A DNA stretch of 64,000 nucleotides from Lacrimispora sinapis (GTDB taxonomy: Bacteria; Bacillota; Clostridia; Lachnospirales; Lachnospiraceae), in contig NZ_CP141832.1 of the NCBI RefSeq assembly GCF_043633585.1, positions 1,302,001-1,366,000 of the forward strand, in the 5' to 3' direction. This document shows positions 53,093-61,704 of the stretch, piece by piece. The notes under the pieces were generated by a model that worked only from the letters and a program-made list of their open reading frames with translations, had not been told where the DNA came from and searched no databases. Each line of letters begins with the position of its first letter. Within the stretch, counting starts at the first letter, position 1. The translations under genes and the position numbers were made by a program.

Positions 53093-54139
53093 TTACTGTT
53101 TCGGGAGTCGGATGGTGAATTCACTTCCCTGCCCCGGTTCGCTTTGGACCTCTATGGTTCCGCCGCATAAGCTGACAATACGGAATACCAGGGATAATCC
53201 CAGTCCATTGCCCTCCCGGACCCTGGATTTATCAGCCTGGTAAAATTTTTCAAAAATATGCTTTTTTTCATTTGGCGATATCCCTATCCCGGTATCCATA
53301 ACGGAAACAGAGACGTTTTTTTCATCATGATCAATGGTTATTCGGATCAGCCCTCCTTCCGGAGTGAATTTAATGGCGTTGGATAACAGATTGGTCCAGA
53401 TCTGCATCAATAGATCCTCATTGCCGTAAAGGTAGGTTTTCGGTAAATGCAGTTCCAGTTCCAGCTTTTTTTCCGTCCAGGAATTTTCAAGCAGCAATAT
53501 GGCTTGCCGCAGTTGTTCATCCAGACGGTAGGAGACCTGCCCCGTAATTTTTTCCTGATTTTCCAGCTTGGACAGTTTAAGGATATTGGTGGAAAGGCTG
53601 CTTAGCTGTCTGGTGCTTTCAAGGATCATCTGGGTATACTGCATCCGTTCTTCTTCATCTAAATCCCCGTCCTGCAGCAAAGCTGCGAAGCCCTCAATGG
53701 CTGCGATCGGCGTTTTGAATTCATGGGATATATTGGCGATAAAGTCATTGCGCATCATTTCTATACCGGAAAGTTCCGTGGCCATTTGATTAAAGTTTGT
53801 GAACGTTTCTGTGATTTCTTTTATCTGGCTGGCACTATCCAGCCTGACACTGAAATTTCCTTCAGCGATTTCTCTGGAAGCCTTGTTTAAATTGGTTATG
53901 GGAGCCAGGATGCGTTTGCCTACAAGAGATGATATTATGGTGCCGATCAATATGCTGATCGCAAGGATGGTGTTGATGGCAAAAGGGAGGCTGAATGACA
54001 GCTGGGACAGCAGGCCGGCATTGATAACGAAGTAAATGATAACGTACATGATCACGGAAGTCATGACCAGTATTCCTAAAACGATCATAACAAAGTATTG
54101 CCAAAGGCTTGCCTGCCTTTTTATTCTACGTTTTTTCAA
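53093..54139 (-). CDS. HAMP/HisKA sensor histidine kinase
   Basis: About 348 residues: two membrane helices (about 14-38 and 43-65) with a very short extracytoplasmic loop, HAMP (about 65-120), HisKA with the phospho-His in FIANISHEFKTPIAAIEG (about 137), and HATPase boxes (IWTNLLSNAIKF, DTGIGI, GNGLGLSL). The tiny loop suggests sensing inside the membrane, typical of antibiotic or envelope stress kinases. The start is TTG 54139 after AAAGGA; an upstream TTG (54181) that overlaps the regulator's TGA is an alternative. It is in one operon with the OmpR-type regulator. Confidence 0.9.
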   Translation of the reverse strand: MKKRRIKRQASLWQYFVMIVLGILVMTSVIMYVIIYFVINAGLLSQLSFSLPFAINTILAISILIGTIISSLVGKRILAPITNLNKASREIAEGNFSVRLDSASQIKEITETFTNFNQMATELSGIEMMRNDFIANISHEFKTPIAAIEGFAALLQDGDLDEEERMQYTQMILESTRQLSSLSTNILKLSKLENQEKITGQVSYRLDEQLRQAILLLENSWTEKKLELELHLPKTYLYGNEDLLMQIWTNLLSNAIKFTPEGGLIRITIDHDEKNVSVSVMDTGIGISPNEKKHIFEKFYQADKSRVREGNGLGLSLVFRIVSLCGGTIEVQSEPGQGSEFTIRLPKQ

Positions 54140-54177
54140 CTTTTTTCCTTTCTGACGTGCCGTTGCACACGACCGAT

Positions 54178-54867
54178 TCAATCATTTCTTTGTGTTTCCG
54201 GTTTTATCATTTTATATCCCAGACAGTGTACTGTGATGATTTTAATATCAGGGTTGTCCTTGAGCCGTTCCCGAATACGGTTGATATGGACATCGACGGT
54301 CCTTTCTTCCGAATCCGTATCCATCCCCCATATTTCTTCCATTAATTTCTGCCTGGTAAAGGTTGTCCCCGGATAGGACATCAGTTTATACAGGATGTAA
54401 AATTCTTTTTGGGGCAATTGGACCTCTTTACCGTCATAGCATACAACCAGGCTGTCATAAATGAGGGTGGTGCTCCCCCAAAGGATTTTGTGCTCAGAAA
54501 CGATTTTCGATCGCCGAATCAGAGCATGTATGCGCAGAATCATCTCATTTACATCCACAGGCTTTACCATATAATCGTCGGTACCCACAAGAAAGCCCTG
54601 TTTTTTGTCTTCAAAGCGATCCTTTGCCGTTATCATCAAAACCGGAAGGGCAGAGTCATATTCACGGAGAAGCTTTGTCAGTGCATAACCATCCATGTTG
54701 GGCATCATAATATCAGTAATTACCAGGTCAATATGTGCCTGTTCCATGATTTTAAGAGCGATTTCACCGTCCCCGGCAGGGAGAGGATTAAAATGATGCT
54801 TTTTTAGAACGCTGCAAAACAAGTGCTGTAACTTCGGGTCGTCTTCTGCTACAAGAATATTAAGCAT
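54178..54867 (-). CDS. OmpR-family response regulator
   Basis: About 229 residues. A receiver (acidic pair EDDPK, phospho-Asp in LVITDIMMPN, Lys in MVKPVD) is followed by an OmpR winged helix (about 130-227; GTTFTRQKLMEEIWGMD, RTVDVHINRIRERL). Start ATG 54867 follows AGGAGG by 5 bases; the longer frame to 54921 has no site. It is transcribed divergently from the extended-SDR copy 2 gene at 55098, whose promoter carries 11-bp spaced repeats fitting this protein class. Confidence 0.92.
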   Translation of the reverse strand: MLNILVAEDDPKLQHLFCSVLKKHHFNPLPAGDGEIALKIMEQAHIDLVITDIMMPNMDGYALTKLLREYDSALPVLMITAKDRFEDKKQGFLVGTDDYMVKPVDVNEMILRIHALIRRSKIVSEHKILWGSTTLIYDSLVVCYDGKEVQLPQKEFYILYKLMSYPGTTFTRQKLMEEIWGMDTDSEERTVDVHINRIRERLKDNPDIKIITVHCLGYKMIKPETQRND

Positions 54868-55012
54868 AATTCCTCCTTGTTCTAGTTTAATAAATATATT
54901 ATATATTCCTAATGTTAACAATTTATAAACGATATATTTAATATATTAGATATAGGCAGTTGTTTTGCAAAATGATTGGAAGACCCGATAACATACGGTC
55001 ATCCCGCATAAA

Positions 55013-55049
55013 AAAAGTTAATAAAAAGTTAAAATCAGGTTGGTATAAT
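55013..55049 (+). promoter_or_regulatory. OmpR-type 11-bp direct repeats in place of a -35 box
   Basis: AAAAGTTAA at 55013-55021 and again at 55024-55032, exactly 11 bp apart, 12 bp upstream of TATAAT (55044-55049), with no good -35 element. This is the layout of a PhoB/OmpR-activated promoter. The adjacent response regulator is the likely activator (inference). Confidence 0.5.
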
Positions 55050-55097
55050 CTAGGAATAAAAAGAATGGATGCATCAGCTGTGAAAGGAGATTAAGAA

Positions 55098-56630
55098 ATG
55101 AAGAAACAAAGGGTTTTATTGACCGGGGCATCAGGCGGTATGGGTTCTCTGGGATTGAAGGAGTTATTAAAGGATACGGATAAACAGGATATTACCGCAT
55201 TGGTTATGGATACGGAAGCAGACAGACAAAAGATGAAAGAATTTGAAAACAGGAAGGGACTGACCATTTATTGGGGGGATTTGACCAACTATAAGGATGT
55301 CTACGAGTGTGTTAAAAATTCGGATATCATACTCCACGTAGCGGCTCTGGTGTCACCTGCAGCAGATTATAAGCCAAAGCTGGCCATGAAAGTTAATTAC
55401 GGTTCCATGAAAAATATAATAGACTCCATAAGAGAGCAGGGAAGGATGGAAGAAGTAAAAGTGGTATCCATCGGTACGATAGCCGAAACCGGGGACCGGA
55501 TGCCGCCGATTCACTGGGGAAGAGTCGGAGATCCTATAAAGCCCAGTATCTATGATTATTATGCCGTGTCTAAAATTGCTGCCGAACGTCTTTTGGTCGA
55601 ATCAGGCTTAAAATACTGGGTCAGTTTGAGACAGACCGGAATTATGGGTCCGGTTATGAGTAATGTAAAGGATGCCATTATGTTTCATAACTGTCTGGAT
55701 AATGTGCTGGAATACGTATCTGACCGTGATTCGGGAATACTTCTTGGAAATCTTGCACGTTTTCATTATACGGGTGAGCTTTCCCAGGATTTCTGGGGGC
55801 ATATTTATAATATTGGCGGAGGAGAAAGCTGCAGGGTAGATACCTTTACCATGTACAAAAAACTGTATGGTGCCATCGGATTTAAGGATTTAAACCATGT
55901 CATCAATCCGAAATGGTATGCAACAAGAAATTTCCATGGGCAGTATTATCTGGATTCGGATCAATTAGAAAAACATCTCCATTTCAGACATGATTCCATG
56001 CAGTATTTTTATGATAGCTATCATAAGAACCTGGGAATGACCGGCACAATGGCACGAATCCTGTGCAAGCTGCCCGGAGGACAAAACTTTATGGGGAATA
56101 TGATGAAGAAGATGTTTTTAAAGATAGCCAGAACGGAGCATGGAACGGTCCGCTATCTTGAGGAAAATATGGAGGCCCATATTGATGCCTATTGGGGCAG
56201 CAAAAAAGCATGGGAGAAGATTCCGGAAAACATCAACGATTTTGAACACTTTAAAAATTGGGATAAGGTCGTGCATATTTACCATGGTTATGATGAATCA
56301 AAACCGGAAGAAGCACTTGATTTGGAGGATGTAAAGGGTGCCGCTGAATTTCGGGGAGGGGAATGTAAATCTCTTACCATGAAGAAAGGCGACTGGAAAA
56401 GTAAACTTCAATTCAAGTGTGCCTTTGGCCATGAATTTGACGCCAGTCCCCGGCTTATTTTAGAAGGAGGGCACTGGTGTCCCGAATGCGAACGAAAAAG
56501 CTGGAATTATGCAGCCAGAGCAAAGGTAGATCCTTTCTTTGCACAGGTTTGGGATCCCTTACATGATAAAAACGAAATAGAAAGAGAGTATAAAAAGGAA
56601 GTTACGGAACTGGATGTATCGTTGCGGTAA
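55098..56630 (+). CDS. Extended-SDR protein fused to a zinc-ribbon-like domain, copy 2
   Basis: A 510-residue paralogue of the gene at 37864. It has the cofactor loop TGASGGMG (about 7-14), the MPPIHWGRVGDPIKPSIYDYYAVSK block with catalytic YxxxK (about 136-160), then a middle helical region, and the C-terminal block RGGECKSLTM followed by KCAFGHEF and GHWCPEC (about 440-464), a probable treble-clef zinc site. Good GGAGA site 6-7 bases before ATG. Divergent from an OmpR/kinase pair and followed at 2 bp by a convergent MerR gene. Function unknown; most likely a stress- or substrate-induced oxidoreductase or lyase. The shared fusion means the two domains work together. Confidence 0.75.
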   Translation: MKKQRVLLTGASGGMGSLGLKELLKDTDKQDITALVMDTEADRQKMKEFENRKGLTIYWGDLTNYKDVYECVKNSDIILHVAALVSPAADYKPKLAMKVNYGSMKNIIDSIREQGRMEEVKVVSIGTIAETGDRMPPIHWGRVGDPIKPSIYDYYAVSKIAAERLLVESGLKYWVSLRQTGIMGPVMSNVKDAIMFHNCLDNVLEYVSDRDSGILLGNLARFHYTGELSQDFWGHIYNIGGGESCRVDTFTMYKKLYGAIGFKDLNHVINPKWYATRNFHGQYYLDSDQLEKHLHFRHDSMQYFYDSYHKNLGMTGTMARILCKLPGGQNFMGNMMKKMFLKIARTEHGTVRYLEENMEAHIDAYWGSKKAWEKIPENINDFEHFKNWDKVVHIYHGYDESKPEEALDLEDVKGAAEFRGGECKSLTMKKGDWKSKLQFKCAFGHEFDASPRLILEGGHWCPECERKSWNYAARAKVDPFFAQVWDPLHDKNEIEREYKKEVTELDVSLR

Positions 56631-56632
56631 GA

Positions 56633-57022
56633 TTAAAATTGACAAACCCCTTTTTCCTCTGTGCCATCAATACGCCCTTTTAGATACTTGATTTTATATT
56701 CCACAATGTTTTGATAAGTTTTTAATTCCTTGAGCTGGTGCTCAATAACAATTTTTTGAGATTGAAAAAGTGAAAGCCTTTTTTCCAGTGTGGTATCTCC
56801 CTGCATACACCAATCCATGTAAGTTTTAATTTGCTTTAAAGGCATTCCTGTATTTTTCAGACATTGTAACACAGCGATCCATTCGTAGTCGCTTTCACGA
56901 AATAAGCGGCTTCCATTGGCTGAATGTTCAATAAATGGAAGCAGCCCTTCTCTATCATAATAACGCAAAGTGTGTATGGAGATTCCTGTTTTTTTTGAAG
57001 CTTGTGCGATCGTATCGAACAT
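56633..57022 (-). CDS. MerR-family transcriptional regulator
   Basis: About 129 residues: a MerR winged helix (TIAQASKKTGISIHTLRYYDREGLL), a second wing, and a long coiled-coil dimer helix, with no metal-binding Cys cluster; the lone Cys is near the C terminus (GVCQF). Start ATG 57022 is 6 bases after AGGAGG. It resembles NmlR/AdhR-type regulators of aldehyde or electrophile stress. It is divergent from an alcohol dehydrogenase remnant whose promoter has the classical MerR design. Confidence 0.9.
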   Translation of the reverse strand: MFDTIAQASKKTGISIHTLRYYDREGLLPFIEHSANGSRLFRESDYEWIAVLQCLKNTGMPLKQIKTYMDWCMQGDTTLEKRLSLFQSQKIVIEHQLKELKTYQNIVEYKIKYLKGRIDGTEEKGVCQF

Positions 57023-57134
57023 GTTTATCCTCCTGTTTTCCATGACCAATGAAGAAGTACATTTTATACTTTATAGACCAAGCATACACAATGTCAAGAT
57101 TTTTTTGGAAATTTAAAAAAAACGAAAATACTTC

Positions 57135-57165
57135 TTGCGTTTGAGTATACTCAAGGGTTTACAGT
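57135..57165 (+). promoter_or_regulatory. MerR-type promoter with 19-bp spacer and central palindrome
   Basis: TTGCGT (57135-57140) and TACAGT (57160-57165) are 19 bp apart, and the perfect 14-bp palindrome TTGAGTATACTCAA (57141-57154) lies in the spacer. This is the textbook layout for DNA-distortion activation by MerR proteins. Confidence 0.75.
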
Positions 57166-57196
57166 ATGGGTATCAAACGATTGGAGGTAAGAACCT

Positions 57197-57564
57197 ATGG
57201 TAAACTTTGAGTATTATGCCCCTACACGGGTTGTTTTTGGGCAGCAATATGGGGAAGCTGGGCAAGATATGTATTCAAAGAAAATTCTTACAGATTCCTG
57301 CAATTTGCTTCCCATGTTTTAAATATCCCTTGTGATTATTCCCAACCAGAAAAGGCGGCACTTGAGGGAATCGTAGCTTTGGAAGAATTTTTTATTTCCC
57401 TGGGAATGCCTGTTAAAATAAGTGATTTAAATATAGAATTAACGGAAATGCAGATTGAAGAACTGGCACAAAAATGCAGTTTTGATAATCAGAGAACCAT
57501 AGGAAACTTTAAGGTACTAAATAAAGAAGACATGAAAGCGATTTACCGAATGGCTTCCCGCTAA
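57197..57564 (+). pseudogene. Iron-containing alcohol dehydrogenase remnant (internal deletion and frameshift)
   Basis: ATG 57197, after a GGAGG site, encodes a normal start for the family (VNFEYYAPTRVVFG) and then breaks off after about 25 codons. From about 57270 the +1 frame continues with the family C terminus (RFLQFASHVLNIPCDYSQPEKAALEG, described by its first residues RFLQFA and EKAALEGI), then a run to LNKEDMKAIYRMASR at 57564. Roughly 290 central residues, including the metal-binding part, are missing. Intact members have about 385 residues. The target gene of the neighbouring MerR has therefore been lost. Confidence 0.8.
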
Positions 57565-57774
57565 AAAACTTCCCCGGCAATAAGATTTCCGTAAAAGTGA
57601 TTGCATTATTTTGAAATATTAAAAGAGCAGAAAATCACAAAAAACAGGGAAACTATAAGGATTAAATGGACATCTTATAAACAAATCCCCTTCTTCATAT
57701 TGCCTTGTATTACGTTTTAGGCTATACTGAGTTTGTTTTATAAACATTATACCAGAAAAGGAAACGTGAATTGT

Positions 57775-58413
57775 ATGGCAATAGAGTTAAAAAGTAAAAC
57801 AGCCATTCCCCGCTATCAGCAGATTGCGGTGGAGGTGGCTGCCAGGATCGCCAATGGGGAGTATCCGGAAGGGCAGAAGATTTATGCCCGTTCCTCCCTT
57901 GCCGGTCAATATAGCGTATCTCCGGAAACTGCCCGTCGGGCAATCTGCATCCTGAGTGACCTGGGAATCGTTAGTTCTGAAAAAGGCAACGGGATTATTA
58001 TCAAGTCCCAGAAAAAGGCGGCGGAATATATTCAGCAGAATGGCAATCGGCAGACCATTGATACCATTAAGGAGAATTTGCTAAAAAGCGTTAGCCGTCA
58101 GAAGCAGGAGATGGAGTACTTAAATGATTGTTTAAAGGATCTGATTGAGGCTTCCGTACATTTCCGGTCCTTAAATCCGTTTATGCCCTTTGAGATAAGG
58201 ATTACCAAGGATTGTGTCTATCTGAATAAGACAGTGACGGAAATACAATTCTGGCAGCGTACAGGGGCTACGGTGATCGGAGTCAGCAGAAACAACACCC
58301 TGATAAAATCCCCTGGACCCTACGTGGCTCTTTCGGAAAACGATACCATATTTTTTGTGACCCAGGATGATACGTTAGACAGGGTAAAAGAATTCTTATA
58401 TCCATCAAAATAA
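57775..58413 (+). CDS. BusR-like GntR regulator with RCK_C (TrkA-C) domain
   Basis: About 212 residues. The N-terminal GntR winged helix is clear (YQQIAVEVAARIANGEYPEG, ARSSLAGQYSVSPETARRAI), followed by a coiled coil (about 85-120) and a TrkA-C/RCK_C domain (about 125-212; GATVIGVSRNNTLIKSPGP, ENDTIFFVTQ). This is the architecture of BusR, which binds cyclic di-AMP and represses osmolyte import. Start ATG 57775 is chosen at the family N terminus; the ribosome site is weak. It is followed by a terminator and then an OpuC-type operon with a matching operator, so the role of osmotic repressor is well supported. Confidence 0.87.
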   Translation: MAIELKSKTAIPRYQQIAVEVAARIANGEYPEGQKIYARSSLAGQYSVSPETARRAICILSDLGIVSSEKGNGIIIKSQKKAAEYIQQNGNRQTIDTIKENLLKSVSRQKQEMEYLNDCLKDLIEASVHFRSLNPFMPFEIRITKDCVYLNKTVTEIQFWQRTGATVIGVSRNNTLIKSPGPYVALSENDTIFFVTQDDTLDRVKEFLYPSK

Positions 58414-58428
58414 ACCGGAATGGTTACG

Positions 58429-58459
58429 CCTGAAGTGGCAGCACTTCAGGTTTTTTTTT
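58429..58459 (+). terminator. Intrinsic terminator after the BusR-like gene
   Basis: CCTGAAGTG and CACTTCAGG (58429-58437, 58442-58450), loop GCAG, followed by nine T residues. Confidence 0.92.
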
Positions 58460-58467
58460 GCTCTAAT

Positions 58468-58512
58468 TTGACAAAGTAACAACTTTCCGCTATAATTAAG
58501 TTGTTACTTTGT
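58468..58512 (+). promoter_or_regulatory. Consensus promoter inside a 15-bp inverted repeat (BusR-type operator) for the OpuC operon
   Basis: TTGACA (58468-58473) and TATAAT (58491-58496), 17 bp apart, is a perfect sigma-A promoter. It is interlaced with ACAAAGTAACAACTT (58471-58485) and its exact complement (58498-58512), 12 bp apart. A repressor bound here would cover both promoter elements. The BusR-like protein is the obvious binder. Confidence 0.8.
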
Positions 58513-58530
58513 TGAGAAGGAGGGATAAGA

Positions 58531-59667
58531 ATGATACGATTTGAACGCATTTCAAAACGTTATAAGACAAAACAAGTTCTAAATGAAGTTACATTTACGA
58601 TAAAAAGCGGCAGCCTTGTAGCTGTTATCGGTGAGAGTGGATGCGGAAAGACAACTCTCTTAAAAATGATCAATCGTTTGATCAAGCCTACATCGGGAAC
58701 GATCTATATTGATGACAAGAGCATCAACAGCATGGATGAGGTGGCCCTGCGCAGGAGCATCGGCTATGTAATCCAGCAGACAGGTTTATTTCCTCATATG
58801 ACGGTGAAGGAAAATATTGAACTGATTCCAAAGCTTGAAAAAAGATCTGATGAGAATATTTTAAAAAATACAGAAAAGCTGATGCAGATGGTGGGTCTGG
58901 ACTGCAAGGAATTTTTGCACCGCTACCCTACGGAACTCAGCGGAGGGCAGCAGCAGAGAGTAGGGGTTGCCAGGGCATTTGCCACGGACCCGGATATTAT
59001 TCTGATGGATGAACCCTTTTCCGCTTTGGATCCTATGACCAGATCGGACCTTCAGGATGAGCTGGTACAGCTTCAGTCCAAACTGAAAAAAACCATTGTT
59101 TTCGTTACTCATGATATGGATGAAGCCATTAAAATTGCAGATATGATCTGTATTATGAAAGATGGTAACATTCTTCAATATGATACCCCGGAAAATATTT
59201 TAAACAATCCCAAGGATGAGTTTGTATCAAACTTCGTAGGGAAAAACAGGATTTGGTCTTCCCCGGAATTTATAAAGGTGTCCGACATTATGATCGAGAA
59301 TCCGGTCACTGCATTCAAAGACCTTCCCGTTTTAAAATGCATTGACAAGATGCGTCAGAACAAGGTTGACAGCCTGTTGATAGTAGAGCGGGAAAGCCGG
59401 CGTTTGTCTGGAATTGTAAAAGCCGGGAAATTACGAGGCGTGGAAGACCGGGCAAGACCGGCGGAAGAATATATGTATAAAGATTTCCCGTTTCTGTTAC
59501 CGGATCAATGTATTTTGGATGCGCTGAAAATCGTGACGGAAAACAACGTTTCCACAGTACCAGTGGTGGATGAGGAAAAGCGTCTGGCTGGCCTGATCAC
59601 ACGAAGCAGTCTGGTAACGACTTTAAGTCAGCAGTATTTTGATTATGAAGGGGGAGAGGCACAATGA
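58531..59667 (+). CDS. OpuC-type osmoprotectant ABC transporter, ATP-binding subunit with CBS domains
   Basis: A 378-residue ATPase. Walker A is GESGCGKTT (about 36-44), the signature is ELSGGQQQRVGVARA, Walker B is IILMDEP, and the H-loop is VTHD. Two CBS repeats follow (about 252-370), as in OpuCA-type proteins that sense ionic strength. AAGGAGGG lies 6-7 bases upstream of the ATG. The substrate is a quaternary-amine osmolyte (betaine, carnitine or choline) by family. It overlaps the next gene by 4 bp. Confidence 0.92.
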   Translation: MIRFERISKRYKTKQVLNEVTFTIKSGSLVAVIGESGCGKTTLLKMINRLIKPTSGTIYIDDKSINSMDEVALRRSIGYVIQQTGLFPHMTVKENIELIPKLEKRSDENILKNTEKLMQMVGLDCKEFLHRYPTELSGGQQQRVGVARAFATDPDIILMDEPFSALDPMTRSDLQDELVQLQSKLKKTIVFVTHDMDEAIKIADMICIMKDGNILQYDTPENILNNPKDEFVSNFVGKNRIWSSPEFIKVSDIMIENPVTAFKDLPVLKCIDKMRQNKVDSLLIVERESRRLSGIVKAGKLRGVEDRARPAEEYMYKDFPFLLPDQCILDALKIVTENNVSTVPVVDEEKRLAGLITRSSLVTTLSQQYFDYEGGEAQ

Positions 59668-61229
59668 GTTTTTGGAATTATATAGGAAGCAATTATCCGC
59701 AGATCCTTTCTTTAGTGATCGAACATTTAAAGCTGACTGCCGTTTCGGTAGGACTGGCGATTCTGATTGGAGTACCTCTTGGTATCTTCATTTCCTATAC
59801 ATCAAAAGCCGGAAAACCGGTATTATCCCTTGCCAATGTAATCCAGGCAATTCCCAGCATGGCCCTTTTGGGGTTCATGATCCCTCTGTTTGGGATCGGT
59901 ACGGTACCAGCCGTCGTTGCGGTAGTCCTTTATTCTTTGCTGCCCATCATTAAGAATACTTATACGGGAATTGAGAATATCAATCCGCAGACGCTGGAGG
60001 CGGCCAAGGGAATCGGTCTGACACCCCTTCAGGTGTTGACAAAGGTACAGATCCCTCTGGCACTTCCTGTTATCATGGCAGGAGTGCGTATTGCCTCAGT
60101 AACCGCGGTGGGGCTTATGACCATGGCAGCCTTTATCGGTGCCGGAGGTCTGGGATATCTTGTTTTTTCCGGTATTAAAACGGTAAATAATAACCAGATC
60201 CTGGCCGGAGCCATACCCGCCTGCCTGCTGGCCCTGACGGTGGATTTCCTCATCGGCCTGGTTGAGAAGCTGGTGACCCCGGTAAGTCTTCAAAAGGGAG
60301 ATGCAGCCTTAAAGAAAAAAAGGCGTACGGCACAGAAGGCAGGACTCAGCGTGGCTGCCCTGTTTTTGGCTGGAATTTTTATATTTACCTCGGTAGGAGG
60401 CAAGATGGATGGCTCCAGATCCATTTCCATAGGTTCCAAAGATTTTACGGAACAGGAAATCCTGGGTAATATGATGGCGGACCTCATCGAGGACCGGACG
60501 GATATTTCCGTAAACAGACGAATTAATCTGGGAGGGACCCAGGTCTGCTTCGGCGCGCTTCAAGGCGGCGACATTGACATGTATATTGAATATTCCGGAA
60601 CCGCTTATACGGATATGTTAAAACACCCGCCTGTCAGTGATATGGAAAAGGTGTATGAGACCGTAAAAGCTGAATTGAAAGAGCAGTACGGCCTGAATGT
60701 ATTAAAGCAGATGAATTTTAACAATACGTATACGCTGGCAGTCACTCAGGAGACCGCCAGGAAGTATGGGCTTGAGACCATCAGTGATTTGGCTTCAAAA
60801 GCCGGCAGCATGACCTCCGGTACCACATTTGAGTTCAGTAACCGTGAAGACGGGCTTGCCGGTCTTCAGAAGGCTTATGGGTTCCAGGTAGGGAATCAGC
60901 TTACCTTAGACAGTGCACCCCGCTATCTGGCTCTGGAAAAAGGCGAGGTTGATATGATTGATGCCTTTTCCACGGATGGGCTTTTAAAGAAATTCGATCT
61001 AAAAACTCTCGTTGATGATAAGAACTTTTTCCCGCCCTACTATGCCATACCGGTCATTCGGGAGGATGCACTGGAAAAGTTTCCTGAAATCCCGGCACTT
61101 ATGGAGGAATTGGGACAGCTGCTGACAAATGAGGTCATGATGGAGCTGAATTACAAGGTGGATGAGCTGCAGCAGACGCCTGCTGAAGTTGCCCACGACT
61201 TTTTAGTAGAGAGCGGAATGATTTCATGA
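59664..61229 (+). CDS. OpuC-type permease fused to osmolyte-binding domain
   Basis: A 521-residue fusion. Residues 1-210 are the permease (five to six helices, EAA-like loop in TLEAAKGIGLTPLQVLTKVQIPLALP), a helix near 230-245 anchors the fusion, and residues 250-521 are the substrate-binding domain (ISIGSKDFTEQEILGNMMADLIE, then INLGGTQVCFGALQGGDIDMYIEYSG). Such fusions combine OpuCB/CD and OpuCC. The ATGA overlap with the ATPase and with the next small gene indicates one translational unit. Confidence 0.9.
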   Translation: MSFWNYIGSNYPQILSLVIEHLKLTAVSVGLAILIGVPLGIFISYTSKAGKPVLSLANVIQAIPSMALLGFMIPLFGIGTVPAVVAVVLYSLLPIIKNTYTGIENINPQTLEAAKGIGLTPLQVLTKVQIPLALPVIMAGVRIASVTAVGLMTMAAFIGAGGLGYLVFSGIKTVNNNQILAGAIPACLLALTVDFLIGLVEKLVTPVSLQKGDAALKKKRRTAQKAGLSVAALFLAGIFIFTSVGGKMDGSRSISIGSKDFTEQEILGNMMADLIEDRTDISVNRRINLGGTQVCFGALQGGDIDMYIEYSGTAYTDMLKHPPVSDMEKVYETVKAELKEQYGLNVLKQMNFNNTYTLAVTQETARKYGLETISDLASKAGSMTSGTTFEFSNREDGLAGLQKAYGFQVGNQLTLDSAPRYLALEKGEVDMIDAFSTDGLLKKFDLKTLVDDKNFFPPYYAIPVIREDALEKFPEIPALMEELGQLLTNEVMMELNYKVDELQQTPAEVAHDFLVESGMIS

Positions 61230-61516
61230 TATTCGGTGTTGGGCTGTTTGCAGTCATTTCCCTGATTTTTTCTGTTCCTGCACTTCAAAAGCTGGCTGCC
61301 GGAGAGATGGAATTATCCTGGAAAGAGGAAAAAATAGGCACTCTCTTTGGCCATTATATGGGGGTAGCGGCCGCCCTGATGTTTGTTTTGTGGCTTTTAA
61401 GGCCCCTGGGAGTTATTTGGCTGTATGCGGCGGCAGGAGGGCTGTATTTGGTTCTCACCCTTTGTTTTTTCTATAAAGCAGTACGAATATTAAATAAAAA
61501 AGAGATTGGATCATAG
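61226..61516 (+). CDS. Small membrane protein of the OpuC operon
   Basis: A 96-residue protein with three predicted membrane helices (about 2-18, 43-62 and 66-88) and a charged loop around 25-40 (ELSWKEEKIG). It starts in an ATGA overlap with the permease-binding gene, so it is translationally coupled to the transporter. I do not recognise the family. The context suggests an accessory or modulating subunit of the osmolyte importer (inference). Confidence 0.65.
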   Translation: MIFGVGLFAVISLIFSVPALQKLAAGEMELSWKEEKIGTLFGHYMGVAAALMFVLWLLRPLGVIWLYAAAGGLYLVLTLCFFYKAVRILNKKEIGS

Positions 61517-61664
61517 GTATTGGACATAAAGAGGTCGATCATTACACAATTTTTGTGTTTATTGGAGATTTTAAAGTTTATCTCCTTAGAATAGATAAAA
61601 TTATTGTAAAAAATAAACGATATATGATTATAACTGTAAATTCAATTATAGTTAAAGTATATGA

Positions 61665-61693
61665 TTGACAATATAATAATCTTTGTATATACT
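61665..61693 (+). promoter_or_regulatory. Promoter of the ammonium transporter leader
   Basis: TTGACA (61665-61670) and TATACT (61688-61693), 17 bp apart. The upstream 61517-61664 is AT-rich with no gene. Confidence 0.75.
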
Positions 61694-61704
61694 ATTAGCA
61701 GTAG

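Noticed and set aside
57379..57564. Independent 61-residue gene
   Set aside because: It is the C-terminal fragment of the alcohol dehydrogenase pseudogene in a shifted frame, not a separate gene.
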